Shown in pieces: positions 7,733-16,039 of a DNA stretch of 45,579 nt (the first letter of the stretch is position 1; the number at the start of each line of letters is the position of its first letter). The position numbers were made by a program, and so were the translations under genes. This DNA is from a virus. The notes under the pieces were generated by a model. It saw nothing but the letters and a program-made list of their open reading frames with translations. It did not search any database and was not told the origin of the DNA. The DNA lies in the IMG/VR virus record IMGVR_UViG_3300034062_005623, positions 1 to 45,579 of that record. One strand, written 5' to 3'.

Positions 7733-8291
7733 AAACTCTCATAATGAATGCCAGTGCATAGTATGGAGGAAGGTTTTTGTTTGTTCCAGATTCACCATAC
7801 GGATTAATTGTAACTGTGTGAGTATGATCTCCAGCAGCATTTATAATAGGACCATTAGATGGATTATCTCCAGCCCAAGTAGTAGTAACATTAGTTGAAC
7901 CCCCATCCCCATCACCATTTCTAAATGTTAAATCACTTACATAAGCTGTTCCAGTATCCTCTACCCGCTTTGTTTGATGATTAATAGAGTGAATGTGACC
8001 ACCCGGATCACTTGTTGTTCCAGTGTGAGAGTGAGAAACTACAACAGCATCAGCACTACCACCACTATCATCTGTTTGATAAGCACCACCAGAACATACA
8101 ATAAATTTATCTACTAAGTTTGGAGTAAATTGCCCAGCAAGTGAACCTGATGTAATTAATGAATTATTACACAATTGCCATCCTGTTGGAATCTCAGTTC
8201 CAGACCACATAATAATTCCACCAACTGGAATAGTTCCTGATGCTTTATTTCCTAATGTATCTCCCAATAAACTTGCTTTTGTAACTGACAT
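7728..8291 (-). CDS. Phage tail collar-domain protein
   Basis: This 187-residue protein has the tail-collar signature. GGIIMWSGTEIPTGWQLCNN at residues 24-43 is the conserved P-x-G-W-x-L-C turn, followed by histidine-rich SHSHTG and DHTHTV segments. The ending NLPPYYALAFIMRVS is the usual C-terminus of this family. In T4-like phages such domains sit in short fibres and collars, and the histidines can bind metal along a trimer axis. A strong ribosome-binding site (AAGGAG) lies upstream of the ATG at 8291. Confidence 0.8.
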   Translation of the reverse strand: MSVTKASLLGDTLGNKASGTIPVGGIIMWSGTEIPTGWQLCNNSLITSGSLAGQFTPNLVDKFIVCSGGAYQTDDSGGSADAVVVSHSHTGTTSDPGGHIHSINHQTKRVEDTGTAYVSDLTFRNGDGDGGSTNVTTTWAGDNPSNGPIINAAGDHTHTVTINPYGESGTNKNLPPYYALAFIMRVS

Positions 8292-8310
8292 AATCGTTTA
8301 TCTCCTTATA

Positions 8311-11300
8311 TTAGTATTTAATCACTGGAAGCATTCCAACATATGGTGGAAGGTTTGCGTTGGTTATGTTACCTGGAGTTCCTGCGTAATTTACTGTTGT
8401 TGAAACAGTAATCCCGGTAGTATTAGGATTCATTGTAATTTGGTTTCCGCCAAGACCTCCACCGCCGGAACCACTACCATATCCACCAGTATTTCTAGCA
8501 ATATCACTATTAACTGATGTGTGATCGTGTCCAGGATCGCCAACAGAGGAAGTTGCAGTATGATTATGATAAGGAATTATTGCATCAGCAGTACCACTAG
8601 CATCTCCAGGAATTGCGGAGTATCCTACAAAATTATTAATTAGATTTGGAAGAGTTCCAGTGGCACCATAAGTAGTTCCTAAGAAAGATCTTAGACTTTG
8701 TAATATTGAAGCATTTACTCCTTGGAAAGTTCCACTAGTTGGAATTACTCCACCATTACAAATCAAATAACCCTCTGGCGCATCATATTGTGTTGCTCCA
8801 ATAATTGCAGAACCACCTGTTGTAGTGTCTAAAGAAGATGCTGCCATATAAAATACTGAACCAACAGGAATTCCCGGTGCCCATTTAACTCCAGAAGATT
8901 GTGTGTTATCTGCAGTTAAAACATGTCCATTTGAACCAACTTGTAGTCTTGCAGCAGCATTATTTCCAGTTGCAACAAGAATTTCTCCTTTATTCTCCCA
9001 GTCAATATTTGAAATAAGAGAACCTTGACCACCCAGAGCAATAATAAAACATGAAACACCAGATGCAGGAGCAGTTGTGAATCTTATGGTACTAGTATTC
9101 TGACCACCAGATTGAACAACTATAAAGTCTGCACCAGGTCTTTGAATGACACCTCCAATGGATACAATTAGATTTGCTGAACTTCCCGCAGGAATAAATG
9201 CAGTTCCATTAATTCTAAGAGTAAAGTCAGTCGTTGATCCATTAAAGGATCCGGAAATATCATCACAAATTAATGAATTTCCAAGTGGAAAATCTCCAGA
9301 GATTGATGCACTATCTGCAGGAGTATATCCAAGAGCATTGGTAACTTCACGGAAACTAATGAAATCTTGGTTTCCATCAGCACGAAGCATCTTATAAGTG
9401 AGAATTCCATTTAAAACCGAAGATTGTGGAGTTGTTGCCTTAAACTTTGGTGATGTAACTCCTTCAGCACCTGTAACTGTAAGAATATCTCCAATTGTAG
9501 CGGAATTAACAATTCCTAAGGATGCTGCATTTAACTTTTTAGCAACTCCAATTCCACCAAGAACACGAAGAGCACCAATTGAAGTTGATGTAGATTCTGT
9601 GATGTTTGAAATTTGAACACTTCCAGTAAATGTGGAATTTCCTCCAACATTCAGATTTTCACCAACTCCAACTCCACCTTTAACAGTTAGAGCACCCTTT
9701 CCAATTGAATCTGATGATGTTGTATTAGTAACTCTAATTTGACCACTGAAGTTTGCAGTATTTTTAAATCTAGTTTGTTGGTTAAACGTAACTGGACCGT
9801 CAAACTGAGAAAGAACCGTTCCAGAATCACCACCCTCTACAAGAAGTCTTTCTTTTACTGTAACTTCATCATAAACAACACTTGATTTTGAAGCATCCTC
9901 TCCGGTAATTGTTGGAGTTGGAATATCATAAGAAGTGATCTCTCCAGAAGATGAAGATGTTTTAGTGTTTCCACTAAAGAAATCTCCATTATTATTCATA
10001 CCAGTATAAACAACTACACCACCAGATCTTTCTTGAGACTGAACTAAGAAATCTTCTCTTTCTGAAAGTGATTTAACCTGAACTTGAGGTAATCCAGTTG
10101 AATAGTTCCCTGGTCCATATCCAAGATATTCAAATGTATGACCCGAAGCACGAAGAATTGATGGTCTGCGGAATTCAATTGGAACTGGTTTGACTTTACG
10201 AATTAAAGAATCAGTAGCATGAGATTCTTGACGAGTTCCAAAAGCACCACGAATAACATTAAATTGAGAATCATTACCTGAAGAAGTAATTCTCATAATT
10301 TCATTATCAATCTGAATATAAGATCCTAATGAAAATCTTTTCGCAATGGCAATTCCTGAATTAATAGTTTCTACATTTATGGTAGATTCAGTTGTAATTG
10401 CATTTGAAAGTTTAACAACTTCATTATCATAAAGTATAGTATGGCGAGATCCAATATTTTCTTGCCCAATATCAGAAATTGCATCATTGGCAGAAAATCC
10501 ATGCTTCAGAATATGACCATTTGTAACACTTAAGGATTGTGAAGTAATGGCAGTAAATGAAGTTACATTTATTTTTTCTTCAACAACATAATCCCCAACG
10601 TTATTGTTACTTGAGTCAATGACTCTGAATTTATTACCTTTCAATAATCCATGAGGAGTTTGAGTTACGAAAGTAGTAATTTGTGAAGTAGAATTATAAG
10701 AACTTGAAGTAATTTTAAAGGATGGTCCAGTAATAAACACATACTGACCAGAGATTGGTGTTGGATCACTTCCTGTTTTTGCAATTGAAATTTGAGTATC
10801 AGATACAATATTACTAATTCTATAATACCCATCCGTTACTGTTCCAATACCAGTAATTTGAACTACATCCCCAATACTTGTAGAAATACCAGCAGTTGTA
10901 ACTGTATATCCTCTACCATTACCAGCAACTCTGGACGAATCTAGATAAAGAACTTCACCATTTGCATAACCAGATCCAGATGAAAGAATTGTAACTGAAT
11001 CTACAGAACCACCAGATACAACTACCTTTGTAGTTGCACCCTTCCATGTTCCAACTGATGGATTTGGATCTCCATTTAGAAGTTTTACATCATAATGAGT
11101 TCCTGAAATGTAAGCAGCATCACCAACAGTATCAAAAGTTCCTTCTATAATTCCACCTAATCCATGTCTCCTTCCAAATGATAATGTTGCACTTGTGGAA
11201 GATGATGTGACTGATGTTATTGGTTTTCCGATTCCTAGAGAAGTTACTAACTTATCAATTGTTTCTCTAGTAATACTTTTTTTCAAATCACTTGTATTTG

Positions 11301-14300
11301 TATCGCCAATTGGAGAACGAAGCGCAAAAGTTTTTGCTGAAGGTGGATTAAATTCAATATTGTCTCTATCTAATTGTGGATAAAGATCAACTGGACTTTG
11401 AGAATATTCAAGATTTGTAAATTCTTCAGTAATTGCATTACTTGCATTTAAAACATATAAATGATAGATTCCATCTTGAGATCCTTCAACATAAGGTGAA
11501 ATGACCTCGTTTCTATAAACATAAAGATTTGATTGACAATCATTTTTTTCAAAGCGAGGAAGATCTCTAACTTGTTCAGCAGTTGTTCTTAAGTTAATAT
11601 TGTTTGTGCTTGTTGCTGCAGGTGTATGTATTTTCTCATTTACGTCAGTAGTTTCATATGTAAATGACATATCATTTACAATTGTTTTAACTTCAAATTT
11701 ACCATTGTAACCACGATCATATAAACCACTAGGATTATTATCATCAGTTACATTTCGAATGATAACTAAATCACCAACATTCAAATCATGAGGAAGAGAT
11801 GTTAATACCGTAACTGTATTTGTTGCTAGAGTACAAGTAGTAATGAATCTTGGATTTTTATCATATTCATAATCTACCCCCGAAATGACGGTTTGAGTGA
11901 AATAATTTGTTCCTACACCAGTTGTACTAGATTCTTGAATAATAAATCCATCCTCTGGATTTTTTGATCCAGGAAGTTCCTTTGGAATTACAACTCGGAT
12001 TTTATAAATTTTTTCGTCTAAACTACGATCATCAACGATTCTCTTAATATAAGTTAAATCTGTAGTCTCACTTAATACAGAAACACCCAAGGCATTCAAT
12101 TGATTATAAATTGCATTTGATGAATTTACTTGAATATACCAGTTTCCTGCAGTTTCATCAAATTGAATTGGAGAACCAATTTCTCCCGCATTCTTATCAG
12201 AAACTCTACTGTAAATCTTGAGTTGTGCTCCTTTATAAATTTGAAGATCTTCTCCATTTAGAGCATTTGTATATGAAGTTGCTAATTTGATTTGATCGGC
12301 GTTGAGATCAATACCAGAAACAATTGCATAGAAAATAACATGTGGAGTTACGTTTTCTGGAAGATCTCCAGTTTCACTATTGATAATAATTTTTTCACCA
12401 TCTGAAAGATTGTGATTTGTGGTTAAAGTGAGAATAGAATTGGTAACACTTGCAACATCATACACTTTATACGAACTGGTGAATCCATCCTGCATGTAAA
12501 TGTTTGCAGAATATTCAGTATTGTTAATCGGAAGATATAATTTATCATTTACTCTTGCACCAATTCTATATCCTTGTGTTATATTAACTGGAAGACTATC
12601 TCTTGCCGCCAATCCATAAAGATATATCTTATCTCCTAATGGATTATAAGTTGAGTTAGTTGTTAATCCAACGTCAATTGACAACCATTCAATGTCCTCT
12701 TCCGCATTAACAATGTGCTTTGGTGGAATAATGGAAGTAATAAAGGCATTATTATCTTTATCAAATGCTTCTGCTTTAAATCCATCGGAGTTTAAAGATA
12801 TTTGTCCAAAGTTTGAATTTGAGTTTGTAATGGATGCATCTCCACCAGATTCAATATCAAAGTGTTTATTAAATCCAATCGCAAAAACAGAAACAATTTG
12901 AATAAACGAATCATTAGAAATTTTAATATGACTTGATTCCCAACCTTTTCTATAAATTGCGTTAGGATCTAGATGATATACCTTTTGCGTATTTGTTTGC
13001 GATGCTCCGGTAGGTAATGCTGAACCATAAACTGCATTATCTACAGGGGTAACACCATTATAAGACCTTGTTACTGGATCATATTTTACAAATGCACGAT
13101 CATCTTTCTGCAATGAAACCGCAGTAAATTGTGCAACAACCATTGAACGGAAACCTGATGCTTTAGCACCATCTGCGTGCATTCCATTCATTCCCCATAC
13201 CGATCTTAAAGAGCAGTTAAAGATATATGGAGAAGCACCAGATACTGTATCGGTTTCAACTGTTACAGTTGCTCCCGTAGCAACTGGAGCAGGATCCAAT
13301 GTAATTGGAAATGATTCCAATAAGTATGTGAATTGATTCTGATTTATAACATTTTGAACTTTTGTTGAAATATTATATTCAGGTACTGACACTCCTTTAA
13401 TTTTAATTGGAGTTCCAGCATTCAAATTATGATCACTATTTGTGGTAACTGTAACTTGAGTGCTTGCTGTAGTTCCATTACCAGAAATAATTGTTTGAAT
13501 TTCAATTGGATCGGTAGCAAATGCACCTACAATTTCCCATTCAGGATCTCTTTTCGCAAAGTTTTCTTCACCACTCGGAAACTTTGAACTTGCTGGAATT
13601 TGACGATATGTATTGAAAGCATTGGATAATTTGCTATAATACATATCAAGGTCGGTAAGACCATATGTTCCAACTTCATTTACACCATCAGCATACTCAA
13701 AGCAAGTGAGTTTGTGGTGAGAAAATCTTGGAACAGATTGGTAATTAGTATTAAAAAGAGATGGATGAGTATAAACTAATCCACTTTCATCACCATCAAA
13801 AAATGAAAACTGCCAGAAATAACAAGCACCAGTTACTCTGAAAATTGAAGACTTTTTAACTGCATTATCAGTTGGATTTGGAACATATTTTGGACGAACT
13901 TTTGTTTTTCTTAAATCTAATCCAACAATTGAAGTTCCTCTTGGAATTATAACTCCACCTCTGACACTATTAAACTTATAGAGAATATTATCTTCTTGTG
14001 TAAGATCAAAATTAGAATCTAGTTCTAAAGATAATGTTGTAAGTGCTGGTGCTCCTACTCCTCCAGTTGGTGGAACCGCAAAAGCAGTTCCTATATTATC
14101 ATAAATTGCATATCCAGGTCTATTATCAATTAAATGTTCTCCAGGAAAAACTAAGATTGTAGTCTTTTCTACAAGATCATTATCTCTTCCATTCACAAAA
14201 GAGAATCTTGCTGCTTCTAAGAGTGCCCTTTGAATGGTTTTAAAAGGTTGTGCAAGAGAATTTCCAGTATTTTCAATTGAATCTGTAGAATCAAGATCAT

Positions 14301-14367
14301 AAGGATTTACATATAGTGTGCGTCCATCAGTATTCTTGATGAAATTAGATAATTTGTTGAGTGGCAA
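8311..14367 (-). CDS. Giant virion/tail-fibre protein with N-terminal beta-helix and C-terminal collar domain (2018 aa)
   Basis: The N-terminus (RTLYVNPYDLDSTDSIENTG, then QPFKTIQRALLEAA and TILVFPGEH) is a pectate-lyase-like beta-helix opening. The middle has repeated hairpin modules of the type HNLNAGTPIKIKG, HDLNVGDLVIIRN and HGLLKGNKFRVID, plus a GSGY beta module. Near residue 1500 fibre modules of the GGVGVGENLNVGGNSTFTG type begin. The end is a tail-collar domain (APEGYLICNGG ... NLPPYVGMLPVIKY). The start is TTG at 14367, preceded by AGAGGA; no ATG fits. It is probably a main structural fibre or baseplate-attached protein. Confidence 0.75.
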   Translation of the reverse strand: MPLNKLSNFIKNTDGRTLYVNPYDLDSTDSIENTGNSLAQPFKTIQRALLEAARFSFVNGRDNDLVEKTTILVFPGEHLIDNRPGYAIYDNIGTAFAVPPTGGVGAPALTTLSLELDSNFDLTQEDNILYKFNSVRGGVIIPRGTSIVGLDLRKTKVRPKYVPNPTDNAVKKSSIFRVTGACYFWQFSFFDGDESGLVYTHPSLFNTNYQSVPRFSHHKLTCFEYADGVNEVGTYGLTDLDMYYSKLSNAFNTYRQIPASSKFPSGEENFAKRDPEWEIVGAFATDPIEIQTIISGNGTTASTQVTVTTNSDHNLNAGTPIKIKGVSVPEYNISTKVQNVINQNQFTYLLESFPITLDPAPVATGATVTVETDTVSGASPYIFNCSLRSVWGMNGMHADGAKASGFRSMVVAQFTAVSLQKDDRAFVKYDPVTRSYNGVTPVDNAVYGSALPTGASQTNTQKVYHLDPNAIYRKGWESSHIKISNDSFIQIVSVFAIGFNKHFDIESGGDASITNSNSNFGQISLNSDGFKAEAFDKDNNAFITSIIPPKHIVNAEEDIEWLSIDVGLTTNSTYNPLGDKIYLYGLAARDSLPVNITQGYRIGARVNDKLYLPINNTEYSANIYMQDGFTSSYKVYDVASVTNSILTLTTNHNLSDGEKIIINSETGDLPENVTPHVIFYAIVSGIDLNADQIKLATSYTNALNGEDLQIYKGAQLKIYSRVSDKNAGEIGSPIQFDETAGNWYIQVNSSNAIYNQLNALGVSVLSETTDLTYIKRIVDDRSLDEKIYKIRVVIPKELPGSKNPEDGFIIQESSTTGVGTNYFTQTVISGVDYEYDKNPRFITTCTLATNTVTVLTSLPHDLNVGDLVIIRNVTDDNNPSGLYDRGYNGKFEVKTIVNDMSFTYETTDVNEKIHTPAATSTNNINLRTTAEQVRDLPRFEKNDCQSNLYVYRNEVISPYVEGSQDGIYHLYVLNASNAITEEFTNLEYSQSPVDLYPQLDRDNIEFNPPSAKTFALRSPIGDTNTSDLKKSITRETIDKLVTSLGIGKPITSVTSSSTSATLSFGRRHGLGGIIEGTFDTVGDAAYISGTHYDVKLLNGDPNPSVGTWKGATTKVVVSGGSVDSVTILSSGSGYANGEVLYLDSSRVAGNGRGYTVTTAGISTSIGDVVQITGIGTVTDGYYRISNIVSDTQISIAKTGSDPTPISGQYVFITGPSFKITSSSYNSTSQITTFVTQTPHGLLKGNKFRVIDSSNNNVGDYVVEEKINVTSFTAITSQSLSVTNGHILKHGFSANDAISDIGQENIGSRHTILYDNEVVKLSNAITTESTINVETINSGIAIAKRFSLGSYIQIDNEIMRITSSGNDSQFNVIRGAFGTRQESHATDSLIRKVKPVPIEFRRPSILRASGHTFEYLGYGPGNYSTGLPQVQVKSLSEREDFLVQSQERSGGVVVYTGMNNNGDFFSGNTKTSSSSGEITSYDIPTPTITGEDASKSSVVYDEVTVKERLLVEGGDSGTVLSQFDGPVTFNQQTRFKNTANFSGQIRVTNTTSSDSIGKGALTVKGGVGVGENLNVGGNSTFTGSVQISNITESTSTSIGALRVLGGIGVAKKLNAASLGIVNSATIGDILTVTGAEGVTSPKFKATTPQSSVLNGILTYKMLRADGNQDFISFREVTNALGYTPADSASISGDFPLGNSLICDDISGSFNGSTTDFTLRINGTAFIPAGSSANLIVSIGGVIQRPGADFIVVQSGGQNTSTIRFTTAPASGVSCFIIALGGQGSLISNIDWENKGEILVATGNNAAARLQVGSNGHVLTADNTQSSGVKWAPGIPVGSVFYMAASSLDTTTGGSAIIGATQYDAPEGYLICNGGVIPTSGTFQGVNASILQSLRSFLGTTYGATGTLPNLINNFVGYSAIPGDASGTADAIIPYHNHTATSSVGDPGHDHTSVNSDIARNTGGYGSGSGGGGLGGNQITMNPNTTGITVSTTVNYAGTPGNITNANLPPYVGMLPVIKY

Positions 14368-14400
14368 AATTCTGTCCTCTTTTTACTCTCTTCTATCCTT

Positions 14401-14408
14401 TATTTATT
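14401..14408 (-). promoter_or_regulatory. Late-promoter-like AATAAATA
   Basis: The minus strand has AATAAATA (7 of 8 to the late consensus), about 33 nt upstream of the TTG start of the 2018-aa gene, leaving room for a leader with the AGAGGA ribosome-binding site. Confidence 0.45.
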
Positions 14409-14412
14409 AATC

Positions 14413-14721
14413 TTAAGCATAGAGTGGTTCTATATCATCAGGCATATCTTCAGGGTTTTCTAACTCAACTGGAAAGAAGCATGGATGGACTTCTTCATCT
14501 ATCAGATAGAAAGAGTTTTTATATAAGTCTTCTGGTTCAAATGCACGATACTTATCTGCCAATTTACAGAGTTCTTGGTCGTATAAGTGCCCATCTGGTA
14601 ATTCATCAAAGGTAAAAGGAATCTCGTTGATGAAGTACATTTTCACTATCATACTACCTTCATTATACCAGCAATATGCGTGAGTGATTTTATACTTTAA
14701 AGACATAGGAGTTGTTCCCAT
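14413..14721 (-). CDS. Hypothetical acidic protein, 102 aa
   Basis: This soluble, acidic protein begins MGTTPMSLKYKITHAYCWYN. The C-terminal half is very rich in E, D and P (VELENPEDMPDDIEPLYA). I recognise no domain. It lies between the HNH endonuclease gene (9 nt away) and the 2018-aa structural gene, so it may be part of the mobile cassette or an old resident. An alternative start is the ATG at 14706 (MSLKYK). Confidence 0.5.
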   Translation of the reverse strand: MGTTPMSLKYKITHAYCWYNEGSMIVKMYFINEIPFTFDELPDGHLYDQELCKLADKYRAFEPEDLYKNSFYLIDEEVHPCFFPVELENPEDMPDDIEPLYA

Positions 14722-14730
14722 ATCTTATAT

Positions 14731-15444
14731 TTATTTTAACCATTTGCGAATAGTATTGTCACTAACACCATATTTTTTCCCAACGGCAACATAAGAACTT
14801 TCTTGTAACTCTATAAGTAATTGTTCTATCGGTGGTCTTTCAACTCTTCTTTGAGATTTTGAATGACATAAAAAGCAAAGACCAGTTTTGGATTTTGTTT
14901 TTAACTCAACTTCACAAGAAGAGCAATTATAAACTTTTTTAATTTTTTCTATTTGATTTTTATTTTTTAATGTTTGTGAATTTTTACTTCTTTTATTTTT
15001 ACCACGATATGTTGGTGTTTTAGCGTGACAATTTGGGCATAAGATTTTTAAATTTTCTAATATATTGTTATAATGGTCTCCGTCAATATGATCTAGTTCT
15101 AATGGTATTGGTTCACCTAACCACTCACTTAGACCACAACATTCACATTTATATTCCTTTATTCCTTCACTTATTAATCTTTTTCTCAGTTTATTTGAAC
15201 TATACCCATAATCTTTAACCAATATCTCATCTAATGGAATAGTGTTAAAGTTATGTGTTTTTCCCTTTAAATGACCTTGACCAGTAAAGTGGGAAGTATC
15301 TATTGCATATAGTTTTTCAAATTTTTTAAATACTCTATAATTGCCTCCTCTTGGGGAGACGCCAAGTTTAGTAAGTGCCTGAGCAATAGAATAACTTCCT
15401 TGAACAGCGTTTTTAAATTCTTCTATTGTATATGAATGTTTCAT
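14731..15444 (-). CDS. Free-standing HNH homing endonuclease
   Basis: This 237-residue protein has an N-terminal helical DNA-binding part (residues 1-60, IEEFKNAVQGSYSIAQALTK). An HNH domain follows at about 98-150, with CECCG, then LELDHIDGDHYNNILENL and LCPNCHA: two zinc CxxC pairs and the catalytic His-Asn-His. Then come a second zinc ribbon (CSSC...CFLC, about 173-194) and a C-terminal helix-turn-helix (YGVSDNTIRKWLK). It would cut DNA site-specifically. It lies 47 nt downstream of the intron-split tRNA-Leu, so it could help spread that intron or the tRNA block. Expression appears controlled by a hairpin and an internal late promoter (15448-15484). Confidence 0.85.
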   Translation of the reverse strand: MKHSYTIEEFKNAVQGSYSIAQALTKLGVSPRGGNYRVFKKFEKLYAIDTSHFTGQGHLKGKTHNFNTIPLDEILVKDYGYSSNKLRKRLISEGIKEYKCECCGLSEWLGEPIPLELDHIDGDHYNNILENLKILCPNCHAKTPTYRGKNKRSKNSQTLKNKNQIEKIKKVYNCSSCEVELKTKSKTGLCFLCHSKSQRRVERPPIEQLLIELQESSYVAVGKKYGVSDNTIRKWLK

Positions 15445-15447
15445 ACT

Positions 15448-15484
15448 GATAAACGCATTATATAGTTATTTATATAAGTTTATC
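15448..15484 (-). promoter_or_regulatory. Hairpin covering the HNH gene translation start
   Basis: On the minus strand GATAAAC-TTATATA pairs with TATATAA-GTTTATC: 14 bp in two perfect 7-bp blocks with a 3-nt bulge and a 6-nt loop. The 3' arm ends 3 nt before the ATG. Read-through transcripts from the tRNA operon would therefore hide the initiation region. Confidence 0.7.
15467..15474 (-). promoter_or_regulatory. T4-type late promoter TATAAATA inside the hairpin
   Basis: A perfect TATAAATA lies in the 5' arm and loop of the hairpin. Its expected start (about 15460) would drop the 5' arm from the transcript and free the start codon at 15444. Confidence 0.65.
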
Positions 15485-15490
15485 GGTTCA

Positions 15491-15762
15491 TACCCGTGAG
15501 TGGATTCGAACCACCGCTTGAGAGATTTTCTTACCACTACAACTTTCGTTGCCTTTTCAGTTTGTGGTCTGGACTATACCTTCACCATACCTTTCGGTTT
15601 AGGTGTTCCCCGTCTAGTCTCTACACCTTCATCTTGCGATGCTTGGCTCGGTATTGCCATTTTACAGGTTTCACCGAATTTGAGGAATTACACTCATAAG
15701 GTTTCCCAAATGAGGCTCAATTTTACATAAGTCTCTTGCCTCTTCCGCTGGGCTACACGGGC
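15491..15762 (-). tRNA. trnL-UAA: tRNA-Leu(UAA), split by a group I intron
   Basis: Joined exons 15762-15729 (34 nt) and 15529-15491 (39 nt) give a 73-nt cloverleaf. The acceptor stem is GCCCGUG/CACGGGU (G1-U72 wobble) with A73 and no encoded CCA. The D stem is GCC/GGC and the anticodon stem is AGAGA/UCUCU. The anticodon loop CUUAAAA, the same loop as in T4 tRNA-Leu, gives anticodon UAA. The T arm is GGUGG-UUCGAAU-CCACU. The variable loop is only 5 nt (CAAGC), unusual for a leucine tRNA, which normally has a long arm. The intron splits U34 from A35. This is the last tRNA of a three-gene cluster. Confidence 0.88.
15530..15728 (-). ncRNA. Group I intron (199 nt) of the cyanobacterial tRNA-Leu IC3 type
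   Basis: The 5' splice site follows ...ACUU, and the internal guide GAGU (15695-15692) pairs with it to give the required U-G wobble. Visible core: P4 UUCGGU/ACCGAG with the intervening GAAACC...GGCAAU; a P6-like AUC-GCAA-GAU; P7 GACUA...UAGUC; P8 CACC...ACC-GAAA-GGU...GGUG; P9 CCAC...CAAC-GAAA-GUUG...GUGG. The last base is G. Segments such as AUUGAGCC, GAGCCAAGC, GUAGAGACUAGACGG and ACACCUAA match, in order, my memory of the Anabaena tRNA-Leu intron. No ORF inside. Confidence 0.88.
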
Positions 15763-15804
15763 GTGTATAAGACCATTATAACTCAGAAAGTCATAGTGGT
15801 CAAG

Positions 15805-15878
15805 TGCAGGTTGTGGGGATCGAACCCACCTTAGCCGAATTATGAGTTCGGTGCTTTCGACCAGAGAGCTAAACCTGC
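15805..15878 (-). tRNA. tRNA with anticodon CAU (Met or Ile2)
   Basis: A 74-nt cloverleaf: acceptor GCAGGUU/AACCUGC with A73, anticodon stem CCGAA/UUCGG, loop CUCAUAA (anticodon CAU), T arm GUGGG-UUCGAUC-CCCAC, 5-nt variable loop. CAU serves methionine, or AUA-isoleucine if C34 is changed to lysidine; T4 carries such an Ile tRNA. Sequence alone does not settle which. CCA is not encoded. Confidence 0.93.
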
Positions 15879-15880
15879 AT

Positions 15881-15907
15881 TTGCTATTCGCAAATAACGA
15901 ATAGCAA
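15881..15907 (-). repeat. Perfect 10-bp inverted repeat between two tRNAs
   Basis: TTGCTATTCG and CGAATAGCAA flank a 7-nt loop, filling the 29-nt spacer between the CAU tRNA and the upstream long-variable-arm tRNA. There is no T-run, so it is more likely a processing or stability hairpin than a terminator. Confidence 0.75.
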
Positions 15908-15995
15908 TACCAGCCGAGGGTATCGAACCCTCCCAAAGGCCCTAATCTGGGGCAAATCGCTTATAAGGCGACTCTGAACACCTGTTCTGACTGGC
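15908..15995 (-). tRNA. Type II tRNA with apparent anticodon UAU and reduced D arm
   Basis: An 88-nt molecule: acceptor GCCAGUC/GGCUGGU (two G-U pairs) with A73, T arm GAGGG-UUCGAUA-CCCUC, anticodon stem GUCGC/GCGAU, loop CUUAUAA giving anticodon UAU (AUA codon). A 23-nt variable region contains GCCC...GGGC. The D arm is short (GAAC-AGGU-GUUC). A long variable arm is typical of Leu, Ser or Tyr tRNAs, not Ile, so identity is uncertain. It is first in the cluster, about 9 nt after the predicted start site. Confidence 0.65.
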
Positions 15996-16010
15996 GTAAA
16001 ATCCAGATCA

Positions 16011-16039
16011 ATTATAGAGGATCTGGAACTCTCTGTCAA
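16011..16039 (-). promoter_or_regulatory. Perfect-consensus sigma70 promoter for the tRNA cluster
   Basis: TTGACA (16039-16034), 17-nt spacer, TATAAT (16016-16011): 12 of 12 consensus bases with ideal spacing. The predicted start, about 16004, is 9 nt before the first tRNA. The TGA inside TTGACA is the stop codon of the Phd-like gene. Confidence 0.88.

Noticed and set aside
15491-15762. Intron read as part of a Ile(UAU) tRNA with splice site after CUUAU
   Set aside because: That choice needs an intron ending in AA and not G, and loses the U-G pair with GAGU; the U34/A35 solution gives a normal 7-nt loop and the known intron position.
15496-15936. Several 67-80 codon frames across the tRNA cluster on both strands
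   Set aside because: They run through tRNA arms and the intron core, with no ribosome-binding site or recognisable protein features.
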